Positions 28,702 through 37,588 of a DNA stretch of 64,000 nucleotides are shown piece after piece. Position 1 is the stretch's first letter. The number at the start of each line of letters is the position of its first letter. The notes beneath the pieces are model-generated. The model made no database searches. It saw only the letters and a list, made by a program, of their open reading frames with translations, and was not told the DNA's origin. The translations under genes were made by a program, and so were the position numbers. This stretch comes from an uncultured Lachnospiraceae bacterium (GTDB taxonomy: Bacteria; Bacillota; Clostridia; Lachnospirales; Lachnospiraceae): assembly GCA_930972465.1 (NCBI GenBank), contig CAKNHF010000007.1:35964-99963 (forward strand), written 5' to 3'.

Positions 28702-29322
28702 ATGATTGATGACGCTATGGAGTTTGCGACGAAGGCACATGAGGGACAGTTTCGCAAGGGAACAAGAAGGCCCTACATCGTTCATCCGATCGAGGTGGCG
28801 GATATTGTGTCCACAATGACAAAGGACGAGGAGGTTATCTGTGCGGCGGTTCTTCATGACACGATTGAGGACTGCAAAGGGATTACCTGGGAGGTGCTGA
28901 AGCTGAGATTCGGACAGCGGGTGGCAGATATGGTTGCCCAGGAGAGCGAGGACAAATCACTGTCCTGGGAGGAACGAAAGGGAGAGACGATACGGAGGCT
29001 TAAAACGGCGCCGCGGGAGGTCCGAATGATCGGACTGGCTGACAAGCTCTCCAATATGCGTGACATTGACCGGGATTATCCTGTTCTGGGCGAAGCGCTC
29101 TGGACAAGGTTCCGGATGCAGAGCAAGAGCGCCATGGCATGGTATTACAAAGGCGTGCGGGATGCTCTGAAGGAGGAGTTCAGCGGAGTGGAGGCCTATG
29201 AGGAATACTGCCGCCTGATTGATAAAAATTTCGGAAAAGATCCGGAGAGGGAAGCTTCATGGCTCCCGGAAAAGGCCGATCCCGGGCGGGAAGAAGGCAA
29301 ACAGGAAGAACAGAACGGCTGA
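28702..29322 (+). CDS. HD-domain phosphohydrolase, MESH1/SpoT-hydrolase-like
   Basis: A 206-aa protein with the stand-alone HD hydrolase fold of small alarmone hydrolases: ATKAHEGQFRKGTRRPYIVH, EVICAAVLHDTIEDCKG with the metal-binding His-Asp pair, and LADKLSNMRDID with the third metal ligand. MESH1-like enzymes remove the 3' pyrophosphate of (p)ppGpp; here this is an inference from motifs. The C-terminal 30 residues are charged and variable. GGGAGGA precedes the ATG at 28702 rather than the upstream in-frame ATG at 28645. Its last 66 bases overlap the convergent DUF6512 gene. Confidence 0.82.
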   Translation: MIDDAMEFATKAHEGQFRKGTRRPYIVHPIEVADIVSTMTKDEEVICAAVLHDTIEDCKGITWEVLKLRFGQRVADMVAQESEDKSLSWEERKGETIRRLKTAPREVRMIGLADKLSNMRDIDRDYPVLGEALWTRFRMQSKSAMAWYYKGVRDALKEEFSGVEAYEEYCRLIDKNFGKDPEREASWLPEKADPGREEGKQEEQNG

Positions 29323-29757
29323 TATGGCGGTCAGGAGGAAAATCAGATATCTGTACTGCAGGACCTTCTGCGATTCACGAAGCTTCCAGGCAGTACAGAA
29401 TGCGGCAAACAGGGCAAGAAAGAAGACTCCGATATCAGCGGCGGTAAAGTTGCGTCCCAGTATTCCGGTATATGTGTAGAAGAGAACAGGGATGGTCCAT
29501 GTTCCGATAATACCGCCCAGCAGGAGGGCGGCGGGAGCAGCGGGGAAATCCCTGTTTATTTTTGAGCGTGTGAGAAAAGTGTACAGCAGTATGGGAAAGA
29601 AAACCAGCTTCATATGTTCCCAGGTGGATTCGTTGACCGGAAAGAACAGAGCAGCGACCGCGCCCTGGCCGGTCCAGTCGTAGACGAAGTGGAACAGAGT
29701 GCCGGCAGCAGCAGTAAAAAGATATCCGATAATGTAATACGATCTTATTTTTTTCAT
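29257..29757 (-). CDS. DUF6512 family membrane protein
   Basis: A 166-aa protein with five or so membrane helices on the minus strand. The family-like stretch FFPVNESTWEHMKLVFFP lies after the first helix and holds conserved Glu, Trp, Glu and His, which looks like a functional site. The role is unknown. AGAGGTGAT sits before the ATG in the minus-strand reading. The 3' end overlaps the HD-domain gene by 66 bases. Confidence 0.8.
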   Translation of the reverse strand: MKKIRSYYIIGYLFTAAAGTLFHFVYDWTGQGAVAALFFPVNESTWEHMKLVFFPILLYTFLTRSKINRDFPAAPAALLLGGIIGTWTIPVLFYTYTGILGRNFTAADIGVFFLALFAAFCTAWKLRESQKVLQYRYLIFLLTAISAVLFFLFAFFPPGIGLFREP

Positions 29758-29909
29758 GAATGATCACCTCTGTATAGTATGTGCGGAAGATGAGGACTTT
29801 ATGACTTTATCAGATGGGGGAAGCATAAACAGAGGAATATATGAGGGGATGGAAATAATATATTGTACAGACAGATCCGAAACGGATATGAAGACAGGGA
29901 ATTATCAGA

Positions 29910-30665
29910 ATGAGCAGAAGAAAGAAGAAAAGACTCAGATTATATATTGAAGCGGGACTTGCCGTTTTCCTTGCGGCGGTTCTGGCGTTCGCGGGCAGGA
30001 CGGGAGCATTTTCCGGAACAGAGGGGGATCAGCTTCCGGTCTCTCAGGCGGATTCTGCGGAAGAAGGAGAGTCTGCGGAATCAACGGAAGAAAGTGCGGA
30101 CGGACAGGATGAATCAGGGATTTCAGAGACAGAAGGGCAGTATCCTATCATGGGAAAGAGCGATGTGACGGTACAGGAGATGGTAGATTACTTTGAACAA
30201 TCAGGGGAAAAGTATCCATCAGAGGAACTATCTGAAGGAGGGGCTGATACGATTGAGACATTCTGTCAGATGTATTATGATGAGGCTGTGGCAGAAGGGG
30301 TCCGTCCGGAGGTGGCTTTCGCCCAGACCATGAAGGAGACCGGATTTCTGCAGTACGGCGGAGACGCATCCATTGAGCAGTTTAATTTTGCGGGGCTGGG
30401 GACCACGGGAGGCGGCGTTCCTGGAAATTCTTATCCGGATGTGCGCACGGGGATAAGGGCTCAGATTCAGCACCTGAAAGCCTATGCAACATCAGACCCA
30501 CTGATACAGGAATGCGTGGATGACAGATATGAATATGTGAAAAAAGGATCAGCGCCCTATGTGGAATGGCTCGGACAGCAGGAGAATCCGGAGGGGACCG
30601 GCTGGGCAACCGGGGAGAATTACGGATATGACATAGTGGGAATGATAGAGGACATGACAGAGTAG
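29910..30665 (+). CDS. Secreted glucosaminidase-domain protein
   Basis: A 251-aa protein with a basic N terminus, a single membrane or signal segment (IEAGLAVFLAAVLAFAGR, about 13-30), an acidic Ser/Glu-rich linker to about residue 75, then a glucosaminidase domain: MVDYFEQSGEKYPSEEL, EGVRPEVAFAQTMKETGFLQYGG with the catalytic glutamate, NFAGLGTTGGG, and GIRAQIQHLKAYA. It would cut peptidoglycan glycan strands outside the membrane. The ribosome site is weak (AGGGA). No choline or SH3 binding module is present. Confidence 0.82.
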   Translation: MSRRKKKRLRLYIEAGLAVFLAAVLAFAGRTGAFSGTEGDQLPVSQADSAEEGESAESTEESADGQDESGISETEGQYPIMGKSDVTVQEMVDYFEQSGEKYPSEELSEGGADTIETFCQMYYDEAVAEGVRPEVAFAQTMKETGFLQYGGDASIEQFNFAGLGTTGGGVPGNSYPDVRTGIRAQIQHLKAYATSDPLIQECVDDRYEYVKKGSAPYVEWLGQQENPEGTGWATGENYGYDIVGMIEDMTE

Positions 30666-30703
30666 CGGCAGGATCCGTGACTTCTTAAGATTATCTAAAT
30701 AGC

Positions 30704-30732
30704 TTGACAAATCAGTATCTTACAGCTATAGT
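30704..30732 (+). promoter_or_regulatory. Sigma-A promoter of the valS T-box transcript
   Basis: Perfect TTGACA (30704-30709), 17-base spacer, TATAGT (30727-30732). It lies ahead of the T-box leader. Confidence 0.85.
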
Positions 30733-30779
30733 ATTTCATAGTTAATTTTTTGTTAACATATTTGTAAAGCCTGGAAGCA

Positions 30780-31121
30780 TATTTGCTGCTTCCGTGAACT
30801 GAAGAGAAAAAGGTATTGAGGAAGAGGAGTACATGATCACTGCCGACAGAGAGGACTGCCCGGATATTCCGGCTGGGAGGCGGTCCCGGAAAAGGATGAT
30901 GGAAGGTAGCTTCTGAACCGGATATCTGAAGAGTCGCGGACAAGAGCGGAGAATAGGATATCCCGTGACAGTCTACGTTACAGGACTAAGAGATATGCGC
31001 GAACCGTCCGGACAGGATGGAGAGGAGAACGGTCGTTTTCGGTATAACAGGAAGACACGCGCATATAAAATAAGGTGGTACCGCGGAATTTTCGCCCTTT
31101 ACATGAGTAAAGGGCTTTTTC
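30780..31121 (+). promoter_or_regulatory. T-box riboswitch leader controlling valS
   Basis: This fills the 566-base gap before valS. The T-box antiterminator sequence AAGGTGGTACCGCGG is at 31072-31086. It is followed by a 9-bp stem terminator (31094-31102 with 31107-31115, loop ATGA) and TTTTTCTTTG. Upstream, a stem I structure holds an AGTA element near 30826 and GAAGGTAGCTTC near 30902-30913. The valine codon GTA at 30906-30908 in this second element is the probable specifier, matching tRNA-Val(UAC). Uncharged tRNA-Val would pair with the leader and allow read-through into valS. The specifier assignment is by position and is less certain than the T-box itself. Confidence 0.9.
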
Positions 31122-31124
31122 TTT
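31094..31124 (+). terminator. T-box-regulated terminator of the valS leader
   Basis: A 9-bp stem (31094-31102 with 31107-31115) followed by TTTTTCTTTG. It is mutually exclusive with the T-box antiterminator pairing. Confidence 0.88.
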
Positions 31125-31231
31125 GCAGAAAGATGTGAAAAATCCGTGAACTTAAATGCTGCGGACCGGAGAGAACGCCGGTGTGATTTCTGAAAAAACA
31201 AGAGTTTATGAGGGTGAACAAGGAGGAAACA

Positions 31232-33880
31232 ATGAGCAGGGAACTGGAAAAGACTTATGATCCGAAGAAGATCGAGAAAAAGTTATATGAGAAGTGGTGT
31301 GAGAACAAGTATTTTCATGCTGAGGTTGACCGGAGCAGAAAACCGTTCACAACGGTAATGCCGCCTCCGAATATCACGGGGAAGCTTCATATGGGGCATG
31401 CTCTGGACAATACACTGCAGGATATTCTGATCCGTTACAAGCGGATGGAGGGATATAATGCGCTGTGGATTCCGGGGACGGATCATGCGGCGATCTCTAC
31501 CGAGGTCAAGGTGACGAATCAGCTGAAGGAAGAGGGGATCGATAAGAAGGAACTGGGCCGTGAGGGCTTCCTGAAGAGAACCTGGCAGTGGAAGGAAGAG
31601 TATGCGGGGACGATTGAGAACCAGTTAAAACAGCTCGGAATTTCCTGTGACTGGGACAGAGAGCGCTTTACCATGGACGAAGGATGTTCGAAAGCAGTTG
31701 AGGAAGTTTTCATCAATTTATATAAGAAGGGATACATCTACAAGGGTTCCAGAATCATCAACTGGTGTCCGAAGTGCAAGACTTCTCTTTCCGATGCGGA
31801 AGTTGTGCATGAGGATCAGGAAGGACATTTCTGGCACATCAAGTATCCGATTATCGGAACAGACCGGTTCCTTGAGATCGCAACCACACGGCCTGAGACC
31901 ATGCTGGGAGATACGGCGATCGCCGTACATCCGGATGATGAGAGATATAAGGATCTGGTAGGAAAGAAAGTACTTCTTCCGCTTGTAAACCGGGAGATCC
32001 CGGTGGTTGCTGACTACTATGTAGACAAGGAATTCGGAACCGGAGCCGTGAAGATCACGCCGGCTCATGACCCGAATGACTTTGAGGTGGGCAAGCGTCA
32101 TAATCTGGAAGAGATCAATATCATGAACGATGATGCCACGATCAACGAAAAAGGCGGGAAATACGCAGGGATGGACCGCTATGAGGCAAGAAAAGCCATT
32201 GTGAAGGATCTGGAAGAACAGGGGTATCTTGTGAAGGTTGTTCCACATACACATGCGGTGGGAACACACGACAGGTGCGGCACTACAGTGGAACCTCTGA
32301 TCAAACAGCAGTGGTTTGTGAAAATGGATGAACTTGCGAAGCCGGCTATCGAGGCGCTGGAAAAAGGCGAACTCAGATTTGTCCCTGAGAGATTCAATAA
32401 GATCTATCTGCACTGGCTGGAGAACATCAAGGACTGGTGCATTTCACGTCAGATCTGGTGGGGACACAGAATCCCGGCATATTACTGCGATGAGTGCGGC
32501 GAAGTTGTTGTATCAAAAGGAATGCCGGAGAAGTGCCCGCACTGCGGATGCACGCATTTTACACAGGATGAGGATACGCTGGATACCTGGTTTTCTTCTG
32601 CGCTGTGGCCGTTTTCCACACTGGGCTGGCCGGAACACACGGAAGATTATGACTATTTCTATCCGACAGATGTGCTCGTGACAGGGTATGACATCATTTT
32701 CTTCTGGGTCATCCGAATGGTATTTTCCGGATATGAGCATACTGGAAAGGCGCCGTTCCACACGGTTCTGATTCACGGGCTGGTGAGAGATTCCCAGGGA
32801 CGGAAGATGAGCAAGTCCCTTGGAAACGGAATCGACCCGCTGGATATTATCGACAAATACGGCGCAGACGCTCTCAGACTTACGCTTGTAACGGGAAATG
32901 CTCCGGGAAATGACATGCGCTTCTATAACGAGAGAGTTGAGGCAAGCCGGAATTTTGCAAATAAAGTATGGAATGCATCACGCTTTATTCTTATGAACAT
33001 GAAGGATGAGGCTGTCACCGAGCCGGATCACAGCCTGTTTAACGCGGCGGACAGATGGATCCTGTCCAGAGTGAATACGCTGGCAAAAGATGTGACGGAG
33101 AACATGGATAAATTTGAGCTGGGTATTGCCGTACAGAAGGTCTATGACTTTATCTGGGATGAATTCTGTGACTGGTATGTTGAACTGGCAAAATACCGTA
33201 TATACCATGGGGATGAAGACAAGGCTGCGGCGGACTGTGTGCTCTGGGTACTGAAGACGGTGCTGGGACAGGCGCTTAAGCTTCTGCACCCGTTTATGCC
33301 GTTCATCACAGAAGAGATCTACAGCGCGCTTGTGCCGGAGGAAGAATCGCTGATGATGTCCTCCTGGCCGAAATACAGGGACGACTGGAGCTTCCCGGCA
33401 GACGAAAATGTGATGGAGCATGTGAAGGCGGTTGTCAGGGGAATCCGCAATACACGTTCCGGCATGGATGTGCCGAACAGCAGGAAAACGAAAGTGTATA
33501 TTGTCTGTGAGGACAGAGAGATCGGAGCGGGCATCGGGAATATGAAAGACTCCGTTATGCCGCTTATGATGGCAAATGACATTATTATCAGTGAGACGAA
33601 GCAGGATGTGGATGACAGCGCTGTCTCAGTTGTTGTGCCGGACGCCGTAGTATATCTGCCGCTGGAAGAACTGGTGGATTTCGAGCAGGAACGCGAGCGA
33701 CTGAAAAAGGAAGAAGAGAGACTGACAAAAGAGATCAGGCGGGCAGAGGGGATGCTCGCAAATGAGAAATTTGTGAGCAAGGCTCCCGAGGTAAAGGTAC
33801 GGGAGGAGCGTGAAAAGCTGGAGAAATATACGCAGATGCTCGCTCAGGTAAAAGAGAGGATGGCAGGACTTGAAAAATAG
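31232..33880 (+). CDS. valS: Valine--tRNA ligase
   Basis: An 882-aa class I aminoacyl-tRNA synthetase that charges tRNA-Val. The HIGH motif appears as HMGH in [13 protein letters not shown], and KMSKS appears in [14 protein letters not shown]1 editing domain (about 200-380) includes [19 protein letters not shown] zinc-like cysteine cluster (CDECG and CPHCGC) lies before the KMSKS region. A C-terminal coiled coil ([17 protein letters not shown]) binds tRNA. The frame extends to 31208, but AGGAGG just before 31232 and the [11 protein letters not shown] start fix the N terminus. Controlled by the T-box leader. Confidence 0.96.
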   Translation: MSRELEKTYDPKKIEKKLYEKWCENKYFHAEVDRSRKPFTTVMPPPNITGKLHMGHALDNTLQDILIRYKRMEGYNALWIPGTDHAAISTEVKVTNQLKEEGIDKKELGREGFLKRTWQWKEEYAGTIENQLKQLGISCDWDRERFTMDEGCSKAVEEVFINLYKKGYIYKGSRIINWCPKCKTSLSDAEVVHEDQEGHFWHIKYPIIGTDRFLEIATTRPETMLGDTAIAVHPDDERYKDLVGKKVLLPLVNREIPVVADYYVDKEFGTGAVKITPAHDPNDFEVGKRHNLEEINIMNDDATINEKGGKYAGMDRYEARKAIVKDLEEQGYLVKVVPHTHAVGTHDRCGTTVEPLIKQQWFVKMDELAKPAIEALEKGELRFVPERFNKIYLHWLENIKDWCISRQIWWGHRIPAYYCDECGEVVVSKGMPEKCPHCGCTHFTQDEDTLDTWFSSALWPFSTLGWPEHTEDYDYFYPTDVLVTGYDIIFFWVIRMVFSGYEHTGKAPFHTVLIHGLVRDSQGRKMSKSLGNGIDPLDIIDKYGADALRLTLVTGNAPGNDMRFYNERVEASRNFANKVWNASRFILMNMKDEAVTEPDHSLFNAADRWILSRVNTLAKDVTENMDKFELGIAVQKVYDFIWDEFCDWYVELAKYRIYHGDEDKAAADCVLWVLKTVLGQALKLLHPFMPFITEEIYSALVPEEESLMMSSWPKYRDDWSFPADENVMEHVKAVVRGIRNTRSGMDVPNSRKTKVYIVCEDREIGAGIGNMKDSVMPLMMANDIIISETKQDVDDSAVSVVVPDAVVYLPLEELVDFEQERERLKKEEERLTKEIRRAEGMLANEKFVSKAPEVKVREEREKLEKYTQMLAQVKERMAGLEK

Positions 33881-33909
33881 GGGCCTGCAGTTTAGAAAAG
33901 AGGTCACAG

Positions 33910-36129
33910 ATGAAACGCATTCATATCAGAAAGCCTGATATCAGAGGATTTTTTGTCAAAGTCAGAAACCTGAAAAAGGAAGACATAAAAAGACATTTTA
34001 GGGAGAAGAAAGAGCGGCGCCAGAGAATTCTTGAAGAGCGCCGCAACAGCAGGTTTGCAAAAAAGATGCAGCCGGTGTATAAATGGATGAACCGGCTGTC
34101 GCTGCCGCTGCATTTTGTGCTTGCCTGCCTCATTAATTTTCTCATTGAAGTGATATCCCGACTTTCCATTTTTGAAGCCTGGGACTATATGGTGGGGACG
34201 CCGCTGGTATTTCTGTACAATGCTTTTTTGATATTCGCGACATTTTCCATTGTATATCTTGTGCGGAGAAGGATGTTTGCCAGAATACTTCTGAGTGTTT
34301 TCTGGCTGTTTCTGGGAACATGCAACGGATATCTTCTCACAAAGAGGGTTACACCGTTTAACGCGCAGGATCTGAAAGTACTCTCGGACGCACTTGAACT
34401 GACGGGGAATTATTTCAATACGTTTGAGCTTGTAATGATTATCATCGGAATAGTTGCTCTGGTGCTGTGGATTGTCTCCATGTGGAGGCGCGGCGGACAG
34501 TTTACAGGAAAAATGCACAGGATCCTGGCACTGGGCGGTGTGGCGGTCTCCTTTGCTGTGTGTGTGGTGCTGACCAATGTGGCGGTAGATAAAAGAGTGA
34601 TTTCGAATTATTTCGGAAATATTGCGTTTGCCTATGAGGACTATGGATTTCCATATTGTTTCTCGGCCAGTCTGTTCAATACCGGCATCAATGAACCTTC
34701 CGGCTACAGTGAAGAGATGATGGCCGAGATCAGCAATAACGGCGAGATCACGAAGAACGAGACGGGGAGAGAAGAGGACGAACTGCCGAATATCATGTTC
34801 GTGCAGCTGGAATCTTTCTTTGATCCCACAGAGGTTGAATGGCTCCGCTTTTCGGAGGATCCCATCCCGAATCTAAGGAAGCTGTTCAGTGAGTATTCCA
34901 CCGGATATTTTAAGGTGCCGTCTGTGGGCGCGGGAACGGCGAATACCGAATTCGAGGTGCTGACAGGAATGAGCATGCGTTTCTTCGGCCCGGGAGAATA
35001 TCCCTATAAGACTTATGCAAAAACCAAGGTGCTGGAGAGTGCGGCGACGGCTCTGACCAGTCTGGGATACGGAGCAGAGGCGCTCCACAACAATGGCGGC
35101 AATTTCTACAGCCGTGCACAGGTCTTCAACAATATGGGATTCGATCACTATACAAGCAAGGAATTCATGAATATCCTGCAGACAACGCCCAAGGGATGGG
35201 CGACGGACGATATTCTGGTTCCCAATATCATGGAATCCATGGATACCACAGAGGGCCAGGACTTTGTCTTCACGATCAGCGTTCAGGGACACGGGGATTA
35301 TCCTACGGAGCCTACGCTTGAGAATCCGGAGATCATTGTCAGCGGCGTTGAGGACGAAGGAAAGCGAAATGCCTGGGAATATTATGTGAATGAAGTTCAT
35401 GAGATGGATAAGTTTGTCGGCGAGCTGATCGAGGCAGTGGAGTCGCGGAATGAACCTACTGTTCTTGTGTTCTACGGAGATCATCTTCCCACGATGGATC
35501 TTGAGGCAAAAGATCTGAAGAGCAGATATCTCTATAATACCAACTATGTGATCTGGGACAACATCGGGCTGGAAAAGCAGGACAGCAATCTGGCCGCATA
35601 TCAGATCATGGCGGAAGTATTCGACAGACTGGATATTCATTCCGGCACAGTATTCAACTATCATCAGCAGAGGCGTCAGACAAAGAATTATCTGGCGGAT
35701 CTGGAGCTGCTGCAGTATGACATCATGTACGGTGAGCAGTATGTGTATGAAAACAGCGGCGCGCCGATCACCGAAGGTCATATGGTGATGGGAGTAAAGG
35801 ACGCTCACATTACGGATCTTGTCACGCAGCTTGACGGTTCGTACAGTGTGTACGGAGATAACTTTACAAAGCAGAGCAAGGTTTATATCAACGGAGAGAA
35901 GCAGACAACGAAGTTCCTGAATAACACGCGGCTCGACCTGCAGGAGTCGGAACTGAATGACGGCGACACCATAATGGTGGCTCAGGTCGGATCCAGCAAT
36001 ACGATCTTCCGCACGTCAAAGACTTATGAGTACAGAGACGGCAGGCTGACGGAACTTCCGGAGGACGAGAATGCCGTGGAGAACGGAAGACAGGCATTTG
36101 TAAGTGAAGATGAGGAGCAGGAAGAATAG
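33910..36129 (+). CDS. LtaS-like sulfatase-family membrane phosphotransferase
   Basis: A 739-aa protein. A highly basic cytoplasmic N terminus of about 60 residues is followed by five membrane helices (about 68-235), then an extracellular alkaline-phosphatase-fold domain. That domain has NIMFVQLESFFD with the metal-binding glutamate, GAGTANTEFEVLTGMS with the likely nucleophilic threonine, and YGDHLPTMD. The family adds glycerol phosphate to make lipoteichoic acid, or phospho-modifies other glycans. The C-terminal 110 residues are an extra beta-rich domain with an acidic tail, which standard LtaS does not have. GAGGTCAC precedes the ATG. The substrate is not certain. Confidence 0.85.
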   Translation: MKRIHIRKPDIRGFFVKVRNLKKEDIKRHFREKKERRQRILEERRNSRFAKKMQPVYKWMNRLSLPLHFVLACLINFLIEVISRLSIFEAWDYMVGTPLVFLYNAFLIFATFSIVYLVRRRMFARILLSVFWLFLGTCNGYLLTKRVTPFNAQDLKVLSDALELTGNYFNTFELVMIIIGIVALVLWIVSMWRRGGQFTGKMHRILALGGVAVSFAVCVVLTNVAVDKRVISNYFGNIAFAYEDYGFPYCFSASLFNTGINEPSGYSEEMMAEISNNGEITKNETGREEDELPNIMFVQLESFFDPTEVEWLRFSEDPIPNLRKLFSEYSTGYFKVPSVGAGTANTEFEVLTGMSMRFFGPGEYPYKTYAKTKVLESAATALTSLGYGAEALHNNGGNFYSRAQVFNNMGFDHYTSKEFMNILQTTPKGWATDDILVPNIMESMDTTEGQDFVFTISVQGHGDYPTEPTLENPEIIVSGVEDEGKRNAWEYYVNEVHEMDKFVGELIEAVESRNEPTVLVFYGDHLPTMDLEAKDLKSRYLYNTNYVIWDNIGLEKQDSNLAAYQIMAEVFDRLDIHSGTVFNYHQQRRQTKNYLADLELLQYDIMYGEQYVYENSGAPITEGHMVMGVKDAHITDLVTQLDGSYSVYGDNFTKQSKVYINGEKQTTKFLNNTRLDLQESELNDGDTIMVAQVGSSNTIFRTSKTYEYRDGRLTELPEDENAVENGRQAFVSEDEEQEE

Positions 36130-36137
36130 ACGGAAGA

Positions 36138-37421
36138 ATGACGTACGAAGAAGCAGTAAGATATATACTTGATATTCCCAGATTTACAAAGAAAAATGAC
36201 ATGATGCATACAAAGGCGTTTCTGGAGTATCTGGGAGACCCGCAGGATGATCTGAAGGTCATCCATGTGGCGGGCACCAACGGAAAAGGATCAGTGTGTG
36301 CGTACCTGAACGCGATGCTTCGATCAGAGGGAAAGCACGTCGGACTGTTTACGTCTCCGCATCTTATCCGTATGAATGAGCGGATCGTTATGGATGGGGA
36401 GCAGATCAGCGATGAAGCATTCTGCAGTGTTTTCGAAGAAACACTTGACGCGGTAAAACGGATGCAGAAGTCCGGACTGCCCCATCCGACATTTTTTGAA
36501 TTTCTGTTCGGAATGGCGGTGTCTGCATTCCGAAAGGCCGGGGTGGAGTACGCTGTGCTGGAGACCGGACTGGGGGGCAGGCTGGATGCCACAAACGCGG
36601 TGGAGCGTCCGCTTGTATCCGTGATCACTTCTATCGGCATGGATCACATGGAATATCTTGGGAATACGATCGGAGAGATCGCAAAGGAGAAAGCGGGGAT
36701 CATTAAAGAGGGAATCCCCGTATTCTATGCTCAGACATGTGCGGAAAGTGACGGGGTGATCCGACAGACAGCGGAAGAACATCACAGTTTGTGTAAAAAA
36801 ATCGGGAAAGATGCGTACGAAATTCTTGGAATCCGGGACAAACATATTGCATTTTCCTGCGCGAATGCTTATTATGGAAATACCACGTGGAAACTGAACA
36901 ATATCGGAGTCTATCAGCCGGGCAATGCTCTGCTGGCCATGGAGGTCATGCGTTTCCTCACAGGTGAGGGAGGTCATCCGGAACGATGGCGCGAGGCTCT
37001 GTCAGCATTAAAGTGGGAGGGCAGGATGGAAGAAGTCCTGCCGGGCGTGTATGTCGACGGGGCCCATAATGTGAGTGCCGTCGAAGCGTTCGCGGCGAGC
37101 GTCCCTCAGGGAGAAAACGGAAATATCATCCTGTTTTCCGCTGTCCGGGATAAGGAATATGAAGAGATGATCGCCTGCTTGTGCCGGAGTGTGCAGGCAG
37201 ATATTTATGTGGTCACTCACATTTCAGACCGCCGGGGCACCGGCGCCGGTACACTCGGAAGGATATTTGAAAAATACACGGACAGACCTGTCATTGTGAT
37301 AGAGTCGGCAGAAGAGGCGCTGAAGTATGTGCTTGACAGCCGGGGAGAACGGACAGTGTACTGCCTCGGGTCGCTCTATCTGACAGGGATGATAAAAGAA
37401 ATGATTCAGGAGGTCATGTGA
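36138..37421 (+). CDS. folC: Folylpolyglutamate synthase / dihydrofolate synthase
   Basis: A 427-aa Mur-ligase-fold enzyme that adds glutamates to folates in the cytoplasm. It has the P loop VAGTNGKGSVCAYL (about 36-49), SPHLIRMNERI, FFEFLFGMAV, LETGLGGRLDATN, and SIGMDHMEYLGNTI, which is the standard order. The C-terminal domain carries VYVDGAHN. The gene starts 8 bases after the LtaS-like gene and is followed at once by a 44-aa gene, so all three are probably one transcript. Confidence 0.93.
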   Translation: MTYEEAVRYILDIPRFTKKNDMMHTKAFLEYLGDPQDDLKVIHVAGTNGKGSVCAYLNAMLRSEGKHVGLFTSPHLIRMNERIVMDGEQISDEAFCSVFEETLDAVKRMQKSGLPHPTFFEFLFGMAVSAFRKAGVEYAVLETGLGGRLDATNAVERPLVSVITSIGMDHMEYLGNTIGEIAKEKAGIIKEGIPVFYAQTCAESDGVIRQTAEEHHSLCKKIGKDAYEILGIRDKHIAFSCANAYYGNTTWKLNNIGVYQPGNALLAMEVMRFLTGEGGHPERWREALSALKWEGRMEEVLPGVYVDGAHNVSAVEAFAASVPQGENGNIILFSAVRDKEYEEMIACLCRSVQADIYVVTHISDRRGTGAGTLGRIFEKYTDRPVIVIESAEEALKYVLDSRGERTVYCLGSLYLTGMIKEMIQEVM

Positions 37422-37422
37422 A

Positions 37423-37557
37423 ATGCTGAATTATGAAGAAGAGATCAAGAAGTTTAAACCATGTCTTGAAGTAGAAGATATCGAGGAAGCGGTATATCAG
37501 GAGGATCTTTCTGATATGACGGATCTTCTGAGAGAAGTTATGGATAAGAAACAATAG
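37423..37557 (+). CDS. Conserved 44-aa protein after folC
   Basis: A short acidic protein (starts MLNYEEEIKKFKP, ends LLREVMDKKQ) whose ATG lies one base after the folC stop. AGGAGG, inside the end of folC, is spaced for this start. The pattern of hydrophobic and acidic residues (EVEDIEEAVYQEDLSDMTDLL) suggests an amphipathic helical peptide. I recall similar short proteins behind folC in related Lachnospiraceae, but no function is known. Confidence 0.7.
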   Translation: MLNYEEEIKKFKPCLEVEDIEEAVYQEDLSDMTDLLREVMDKKQ

Positions 37558-37588
37558 AGTCAACAGGAAAGAATTACGGTGGGTATAA

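Noticed and set aside
29756-29950. 64-codon frame between the DUF6512 and glucosaminidase genes
   Set aside because: It overlaps the glucosaminidase start, has no good ribosome site in its own right and an unconvincing composition.
33881-33895. GGGGCCTGCAG after valS as another palindrome copy
   Set aside because: Only the first eight bases match the repeat core and no second arm is present.
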